A program made the position numbers and the translations under genes. The notes beneath the pieces were generated by a model. It was not told the DNA's origin, ran no database searches, and worked only from the letters and a program-made list of their open reading frames with translations. A DNA stretch of 64,000 bases from JBOZRQ01 sp050789255. Its GTDB lineage: Bacteria > Bacillota > Sulfobacillia > Symbiobacteriales > Symbiobacteriaceae. This document shows positions 58,949-64,000 of this stretch, piece after piece (position 1 is the first letter of the stretch; each line of letters opens with the position of its first letter). The stretch lies in contig JBOZRQ010000007.1 of the NCBI GenBank assembly GCA_050789255.1, positions 1 through 64,000 on the forward strand, read 5' to 3'.

Positions 58949-61051
58949 TTACACCGCAGCCGTCCAAATTCGGTTCTTTCCGGACCGCTTGGCGTTGTGC
59001 ATGGCCTGTTCAGCCGAACGCATCGCCTTATTGGGTCCGTGGGCGGAGTCCACTTCGGCCACGCCCACCGAAATCGACACGTAGATTCGCTCGCCGCCGG
59101 TCAACTCGATCGGTGTTTCCGCCACGGCCATCCGCATCCGCTCCAACACGGCACTGGCCTCTGGCAAAGCCAGCCCCGGGAAGAACACCAGGAACTCATC
59201 ACCGGCAAACCGGATCAGTACGTCTTCGGGGCGGCGGAACGCTGCGATGCAGCGGGCAATATGCTGGATAATGCGGTTTCCCGTGTCATGCCCGTGCCGA
59301 TCGTTGGTCTGCTTGAGGTTGTCGCCGTCCACATAGGCCACGGACATCGGTCCGCTCCACCTGCCCGCCTCCGTCTCCTTCAGGAACACGCCCAGGTAGG
59401 CCGTATTCCACACGCCGGTCAACGGGTCTGCATAGAGCGTGTCCAGGCTGGACGAGCGGTGTTGCGCCTTCTCCATGGCCTGACTCAGCAGGCTGCAGAA
59501 GATCCGCAGCACCTTGGAGTCCGCCCGGCCGAAGCGGCTTTCGCCCCGCTGTACCAGTTCGATCACGCCCATGGCGTTCCCCCCGAAGGAGATCGGCGCC
59601 ACCAGCACCGAAACCGGGGTATCGAACTGGGCGCCGTAGTGCCAGCGCGGGTCCCGGCGGCCGTCGGCCACCGTAGCCGACTGGTTGGACAGCGCCACCC
59701 AGCCCAGCAGCCCTTGAGACATGGGCACCGCATTCTCCCGCTGGCAGGCTGCCAGGAAACGGTGGCCCGCCTCGGTGCCGTCGGACCAGGCGAGGCGCAG
59801 CGTGCTGTCGTTGTGGTTCGCCAGGTAGATCAGCACGGCGTCCGGCGCCCAGAAGTTCCTCACCTGCTCACCACTGCGCATGAGCAAGCCGCCAAGATCG
59901 TCGGGCTGCAGCAGGCTGCGGGCCTCTGCCAGGAAGTCCAGCGGATCCTTTACCTGCACCTGCCCGCCGGCGACCTCCTCCAGGGCGCCCTGTTCCGCCG
60001 CCGTGTCGAACTGGCTGAGCGGCAACCCCTTCTCGAGGGCCGTGAGCCAGGGCTCCTGGTGTTCCTGGGCCTGCTGGACCATGCGCAAAAAGGCGTCCGC
60101 AATGTCGGGATGGAACTGGGCGCCCCGGCAACGGCGAACCTCCGCCAGGGTGTGGTCTAGGGTGAACGGCGGGCGGTACATCCGCCGGGTTGTCATCGCG
60201 TCGAAGGAGTCAGCAACGGCAATAATGGCGGCGCCCAGGGGAATCTCCGCCCCCTTGAGCCGATCGGGGTAGCCGTTTCCGTCATAACGCTCATGGTGGT
60301 GCCTGACCAGCGGGACCAGGTGGCGCATGTGCGCCGCCTGAGCCAGTATGTTCGCACCGATCGCGGCGTGGGTCTGAATGATCAGCCGCTCCTCGGCGGT
60401 CAGTGCGCCGGGCTTCTGCAGGATCTGATCCGGGATGGCGATCTTGCCAATGTCGTGCAGCAGCGCCGCCAGATCGATGCGGTGAATTTCGGTCGGGTCG
60501 AGGCTCATCTCGCGGGCGATCCGCCGAGCTAGGAACGCGACGTTCGTGGAGTGATTTCGGGTGTACTGATCCTTGGCGTCCACCGTGGCCGCCAACACGC
60601 GCACGGTGGAGAGCTCCACGCTGCCGGAGGTGCCTGTGCTCGACTCTTCCAAGAACGCGCCGATCTGCCTGGCCGTCGCTTCAATAAACGTCAGGTCGTC
60701 CTCACAGAAGGCGTTCGGCTCCGGGCTGTTAATGTAGAGAACGCCCCACGGCAGATCATGCACGGTGACCGGTATCGCAACAAAAGACCGAACGTCGGGA
60801 GGTAGTGAAGGATTTGGCTGTCTGTCCGCCAATACGTCCTGCACAAGGCGAAGGCGCCCCTCGCGGAGCACGGTAGCAGTAACGCCAGTCCTGCTTACGC
60901 CAGTGCGATATTGTCTGGTGATTTGGCCTTCCTCCAGGCGCCACATTTCCGGGAAGGTGTCGGTGACCGCGTCATATCGATACAGGGCGAGACCCCTGCC
61001 CGATAGTTGGCGGTATCCGGCTGCAGTAATGCTGTGCAGAATGACTTCCAT
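58949..61051 (-). CDS. GAF/HD-GYP/GAF/GGDEF signalling protein
   Basis: Predicted cytoplasmic c-di-GMP enzyme of 700 residues with opposing activities. Order: GAF (about 10-135), HD-GYP phosphodiesterase (about 145-320; HDIGK, HHHERYDGNGYPDRLKG), GAF (about 375-520) and GGDEF cyclase (about 530-700; the signature reads AGDEF in IRFAGDEFLVFF, generally a permitted variant; DGDNLKQTNDRHGHDTGN). No membrane segment. GAGGGG precedes the ATG. It could influence motility through c-di-GMP, though it is not linked to the flagellar genes. Confidence 0.9.
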   Translation of the reverse strand: MEVILHSITAAGYRQLSGRGLALYRYDAVTDTFPEMWRLEEGQITRQYRTGVSRTGVTATVLREGRLRLVQDVLADRQPNPSLPPDVRSFVAIPVTVHDLPWGVLYINSPEPNAFCEDDLTFIEATARQIGAFLEESSTGTSGSVELSTVRVLAATVDAKDQYTRNHSTNVAFLARRIAREMSLDPTEIHRIDLAALLHDIGKIAIPDQILQKPGALTAEERLIIQTHAAIGANILAQAAHMRHLVPLVRHHHERYDGNGYPDRLKGAEIPLGAAIIAVADSFDAMTTRRMYRPPFTLDHTLAEVRRCRGAQFHPDIADAFLRMVQQAQEHQEPWLTALEKGLPLSQFDTAAEQGALEEVAGGQVQVKDPLDFLAEARSLLQPDDLGGLLMRSGEQVRNFWAPDAVLIYLANHNDSTLRLAWSDGTEAGHRFLAACQRENAVPMSQGLLGWVALSNQSATVADGRRDPRWHYGAQFDTPVSVLVAPISFGGNAMGVIELVQRGESRFGRADSKVLRIFCSLLSQAMEKAQHRSSSLDTLYADPLTGVWNTAYLGVFLKETEAGRWSGPMSVAYVDGDNLKQTNDRHGHDTGNRIIQHIARCIAAFRRPEDVLIRFAGDEFLVFFPGLALPEASAVLERMRMAVAETPIELTGGERIYVSISVGVAEVDSAHGPNKAMRSAEQAMHNAKRSGKNRIWTAAV

Positions 61052-61124
61052 GGTGTCCCCTCGCCTGAGAAGTACTGAGGTGAATACTTAGCGGGCAAGG
61101 AGAAATCTCCTGCAAAACTACAGG

Positions 61125-61171
61125 AAAACCCTCCCCTGCGTAGCACCTACGTAGCAAGGGAGGGTTTTTTT
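61125..61171. terminator. bidirectional intrinsic terminator
   Basis: A 10-bp GC-rich stem (AAACCCTCCC / GGGAGGGTTT) with an inner imperfect stem (CGTAG/CTACG), T-runs in both directions. It ends the CPBP-like gene and lies upstream of the HD-GYP gene. Confidence 0.9.
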
Positions 61172-61176
61172 CTTAC

Positions 61177-62022
61177 TCAGTGAGGGCCCCAGGGTCCTCG
61201 AATCGTGCGGCCACGCACGACCCGGCCCCGGGAAGGCTGCACCCGCTTGGGCTGTCCCTGTTGCCTAAACCACTCGAGAGCCAATAGCACGGCAGCCACG
61301 GTTCCCCAAACGGCAAGCCCTCCTTGGTCTAGCTCCCTCGGGTCCATGCCGAGCAGCAGGAATGTTGCACCCATGCCGAACCGGATTCCCGTCGTCAGCC
61401 AGGCTGAGTCGAACCGAATGAACAACAGAGCGAGGGCGACGGACATGGCCATCTCCCAGACGGTGCGGATGCCGGTTGACAGCCCCCCGAGATTCAGCAG
61501 TGCCTGGATCACCGACCATGCGATGGGCGTAAGTGTCGCGGCCAGGAGAATCTCACGCTGCGACAGGTCGGCTTGGTACCTGGAGATCGCTGCCGCCCGA
61601 AAGACGAGCTCAACCACAAATGAGGTCAACAGGGCCATGACCAGACCGATCAGCAACGGGGTTGAAAAGGCCACCGTTTGCAGCGTCAGTCCGGCACCCG
61701 AAGACCAACCGGCAACTAGTTGCACTAGCACCGCAGCGATCCCGCCCAGCACTATGCCGCCCCCAAGCCCGCCAACGATCGCCCCCGGGCGCCGGTGGAG
61801 GCCCATATGCTCAGCTGTCCAACCCCAACGCCAGTCGGCGTAAACGAACGTGCCAACGATGACCGCGAGCGTCCCGACCGGTAACGCGACCAGTTTCGCC
61901 AAGGCCTCGGGCATCAAGCCAAAGAACGTGGCAATGGTCACGACAACATCGACCAGAAAGCTAAGGCCCAACAGGTACAGCGCGACCGACCAAACAGACG
62001 ACCAGAAGCGGTTCAGCGGCAT
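61177..62022 (-). CDS. membrane protein resembling the CPBP family
   Basis: A polytopic membrane protein of 281 residues with about eight helices and a basic Arg/Gly/Pro tail. The segment FVVELVFRAAAISRY resembles the EExxxR motif of CPBP (CAAX protease/bacteriocin-processing) proteins, but the first Glu is Val, so catalytic activity is doubtful. It may equally be a transporter-like or structural membrane protein. Monocistronic, with GGGGGAGGG before the ATG and a terminator behind. Confidence 0.6.
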   Translation of the reverse strand: MPLNRFWSSVWSVALYLLGLSFLVDVVVTIATFFGLMPEALAKLVALPVGTLAVIVGTFVYADWRWGWTAEHMGLHRRPGAIVGGLGGGIVLGGIAAVLVQLVAGWSSGAGLTLQTVAFSTPLLIGLVMALLTSFVVELVFRAAAISRYQADLSQREILLAATLTPIAWSVIQALLNLGGLSTGIRTVWEMAMSVALALLFIRFDSAWLTTGIRFGMGATFLLLGMDPRELDQGGLAVWGTVAAVLLALEWFRQQGQPKRVQPSRGRVVRGRTIRGPWGPH

Positions 62023-62093
62023 TCCGAGCCCTCCCCCGACACCCCATCACCCTTAGGAATTCGCCTGGAGGAGAGCATAACCCTTCCCAGTTC

Positions 62094-63239
62094 CTAGTGG
62101 CGCGGCTCGGGCTTGAACTCGGCCTCCGAAACTCCACCAACGCCCTCCTCATGCCATCCCCGGGCCAGCTCCTCCTCTATGGTCGGCCCACGAAAGGTCA
62201 TCATCTCCCGCAAGTCGCCCAGCATGGCCCGGGGGACTGGCATGTCCATCATGGTCTTTAGCCCGGCGCCGGACTGCAGCACAGCCGGAACCATGTTAAC
62301 CGCCAGGGCGATGGCGCCCTTGTCAGCCGGAATGGATTCCTCCAGTGAGATCTTGATCCTCGGCTCTCCCTCGATCTCAATCAGGTCCCCGGCCTCCACG
62401 AATTCCGCCTCAGGCACCACCTGCAGGGGGTTCTCCAGGAGAATGCGCGGGCGCCCGTCGACATAGCCGACCGCGGTGTAGAGGCACCCAGCCACCTGCC
62501 CGGGCTGCACCCGAATGTGCGGCGTCTCACGCCGGTTCTGTGCAAGGATGGGCTGCCGGGACTCCGTCACATCGTCGAGCTTCCAGCCCAGGGCGTCGGC
62601 AATGAGGCGGATCGACTGCTCCAGGCCCACCGGGGTTACCAGCGTGCCGCGCTCCAACCCGTCCACGTACTTGGAGGGAGAGAGCCCGATGCCCCGGGTC
62701 TTGAGGGCGCCGGCGTCCAGGTGGGACAGGTCCGTCATGCGGGAGGCGCGAATGCGCTCAATGTCGAAACAACAGCCCGACAAAGCAACCACCAGGGTGT
62801 CCAGCACAAAACCTGGGTTCACCCCGGTCCCCAGCACGGTCACGCCGTGGGCGTGGGCCAGTTCGTCCAGCTTCTCCGCCAGCCCCGTGTCGCCCGCCCA
62901 CGGGTAGGTCATCTCCTCGGCGAGGCAGATCACATTGGACCCGGCCTCCATGGCCTGAAGGACCTTGGGCGCCACCTCGCCGAACCGCGAGCCCGCACTA
63001 ATGAAGGTAATGTCAGGTCGCGCCCGACCCAGCACCATTTCCGGGTCGCCGTTCACGACCACCCCGGTGCGATCACCGAATCCGAAGAGGTCGCCCAGGT
63101 CCTTGCCTACCAGGGTTCCCTCATCATCGATCGCCCCGACCGAGGTCATGCCGGACCGCCGCGAAACCAGCCGGGCAATGCCCACGCCCACCGGCCCAAG
63201 CCCCCAGTGGACCACTCGCACAGGGTTGAAAGCATCCAC
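62094..63239 (-). CDS. ord: 2,4-diaminopentanoate dehydrogenase-like oxidoreductase
   Basis: NAD(P)-dependent enzyme of the dihydrodipicolinate-reductase fold; characterised relatives oxidise 2,4-diaminopentanoate in ornithine fermentation. About 381 residues. Motifs: VRVVHWGLGPVGVGIARLV (nucleotide site), EEMTYPWAG, VLGTGVNPGFVLDTLVVALS G, and VNMVPAVLQSGAGLKTMMDM P. GTG 63239 is chosen because GGAGGTG lies 7 bases upstream. The usual partner genes (orr, ortAB, oraSE) are absent, so the substrate may differ. Confidence 0.82.
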   Translation of the reverse strand: MDAFNPVRVVHWGLGPVGVGIARLVSRRSGMTSVGAIDDEGTLVGKDLGDLFGFGDRTGVVVNGDPEMVLGRARPDITFISAGSRFGEVAPKVLQAMEAGSNVICLAEEMTYPWAGDTGLAEKLDELAHAHGVTVLGTGVNPGFVLDTLVVALSGCCFDIERIRASRMTDLSHLDAGALKTRGIGLSPSKYVDGLERGTLVTPVGLEQSIRLIADALGWKLDDVTESRQPILAQNRRETPHIRVQPGQVAGCLYTAVGYVDGRPRILLENPLQVVPEAEFVEAGDLIEIEGEPRIKISLEESIPADKGAIALAVNMVPAVLQSGAGLKTMMDMPVPRAMLGDLREMMTFRGPTIEEELARGWHEEGVGGVSEAEFKPEPRH

Positions 63240-63370
63240 GAAAAAACACCTCCGGGGCTGTATGATGCCCGATTCGGGTTGAACCGATTTGAGCACCCGA
63301 TCCGTATTCTTCATGAACAGCTATTTTCTAACCGAATACTTAGGCACGCGGCGGGAGGGAGACCAGTCGC

Positions 63371-63946
63371 ATGACCGACGACGAGCGGGTTGCGCGCGTG
63401 GCCCGGGGGGACAGGCGGGCCCTGGAACAGTTGTACGACCAGTATGAGCGGTTGGTTTACTCGTTCGCGCTCAAGATCATGGGGGACCCCCACCTGGCTG
63501 AGGAGGTCGTCCAGGACGTCTTCATGCGGGTCTGGACCCACGCAGCCAAGTACGACCGGGACCGTGGGCGGTTCTCGTCGTGGCTGATCAACATGACGCG
63601 CAACCTTGCCATCGACCGGCTGCGCTCTGCCCGCGCCCGCGGCATGCTATCCCTGGTCCGCCCCGACGACACCGAGCGGGAAGTGACCGACGCCGCTTTG
63701 CCGGACCTGGCCGACATGGCTGTAACCTCTATTCACGTTCGGGAGGCGTTGGCGGTTCTCTCGCCAGACCAGCGTGAGGCCCTGGACCTTGCGTATTGGT
63801 ATGGCTACACCCATTCCGAAATCGCGCGGCGCATCAAGGTGCCCCTGGGCACCGTGAAGAGCCGCCTGCATCACGCGCTCTTAAAGCTTCGCACAGCGCT
63901 TAACGCCGAAGGCAGAGGGGAGGAGATCAACCGTGGAAGCCGTTAA
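63371..63946 (+). CDS. ECF-family RNA polymerase sigma factor
   Basis: 191 residues. Region 2 (LYDQYERLVYSFALKIMGDP HLAEEVVQDVFMRVW, then FSSWLINMTRNLAIDRLR) and region 4 (LSPDQREALDLAYWYGYTHS EIARRIKVPLGTVKSRLHHA) are complete. GGGAGGGAG precedes the ATG. An anti-sigma gene follows with overlap, so activity is probably released by an envelope or redox signal. The 131 bases between it and the divergent ord gene are A/T-richer, but I could not fix a promoter. Confidence 0.93.
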   Translation: MTDDERVARVARGDRRALEQLYDQYERLVYSFALKIMGDPHLAEEVVQDVFMRVWTHAAKYDRDRGRFSSWLINMTRNLAIDRLRSARARGMLSLVRPDDTEREVTDAALPDLADMAVTSIHVREALAVLSPDQREALDLAYWYGYTHSEIARRIKVPLGTVKSRLHHALLKLRTALNAEGRGEEINRGSR

Positions 63947-64000
63947 CCGGTGTCCGGATGCGGAGCAGCTAAGCCTCCACGCACTCGGCTCCCTCGACAG
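63933..64000 (+). CDS. putative anti-sigma factor, N-terminus only
   Basis: GTG 63933 lies 7 bases behind GGGGAGGAG and overlaps the sigma gene end by 14 bases. The 22 visible residues include NRCPDAEQLSLHALGSLD, matching the start of RskA/zinc-finger-type anti-sigma factors (Cys, then LSLHALGSLD). The rest lies beyond the window. Confidence 0.7.
   Translation, partial: MEAVNRCPDAEQLSLHALGSLD

Noticed and set aside
63310..63350. Autoregulatory ECF promoter (GAAC ... CGAATA)
   Set aside because: The spacing between blocks is about 14 bases, shorter than the usual 16-17, and the -10 is not a good CGT match.

Overview
The DNA is visibly G+C-rich. Genes are tightly packed with frequent ATGA/GTGA/TAATG overlaps, GTG/TTG starts and strong AGGAGG-type ribosome sites. 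The flagellar set has no P- or L-ring genes (flgH/flgI). The fatty-acid genes follow the Bacillus order (lcfA-fadR-etfB-etfA, then fadN-fadA-fadE). This points to a high-G+C, Gram-positive-type (Firmicutes) bacterium. Symbiobacterium or a close relative is my best guess, but that is inference, not a match I could run.

Layout. (1) 1-3098, + strand: 3' end of a flagellin gene, then motA, motB and a membrane-anchored M23 peptidase. (2) 3131-9450, - strand: late flagellar operon flgM-flgN-flgK-flgL-flaG-fliD-fliS-(fliT-like). (3) 9584-28995, - strand: one unbroken basal-body/hook/export operon, flgB-flgC-fliE-fliF-fliG-fliH-fliI-fliJ-motE-fliK-flgD-flgE-fliL-fliN-fliO-fliP-fliQ-fliR-flhB-flhA-flhF-flhG-fliA-swrB-like. 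(4) 29050-33054, - strand: fliM, an NtrC-type activator with two receiver domains, cheX and a FlgF/FlgG rod protein. A small unknown gene is divergent from fliM. (5) 33590-40038, - strand: a C4-dicarboxylate operon (DASS transporter, SdhA/SdhB/SdhE-type succinate dehydrogenase or fumarate reductase, two-subunit fumarase). (6) 40358-43645, + strand: divergent DctS-DctR-DctB-like sensing genes. (7) 43694-53258, - strand: a complete fatty-acid beta-oxidation block with its TetR regulator and a near-ideal operator. (8) 53471-64000: mixed genes: DoxX-like protein, cupredoxin lipoprotein, NYN-domain protein, argF, MEMO/AMMECR1 fusion, HD-GYP/GGDEF protein, CPBP-like protein, 2,4-diaminopentanoate dehydrogenase, and an ECF sigma factor with the start of its anti-sigma gene.

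Most interesting observation: four strong sigma-54 (-24/-12) promoter matches, all with exact GG-N10-GC spacing and TGGC...TTGC cores. They lie in front of flgM, flgB, fliM and the small divergent gene. A sigma-54 activator with an intact GAFTGA motif is encoded directly behind fliM. The implied cascade is activator plus sigma-54, then the fliM, flgB and flgM operons, then FliA/FlgM control of flagellin. This wiring is familiar from Gram-negative polar flagellates, not from Bacillus. The fliM promoter and its divergent partner are nearly perfect mirror images. A separate palindrome, TGTCTAGACA, occurs only in the fliM leader and in the cheX leader, where it sits in a cluster.

I found no tRNA, rRNA, CRISPR array, insertion sequence or riboswitch that I could support.
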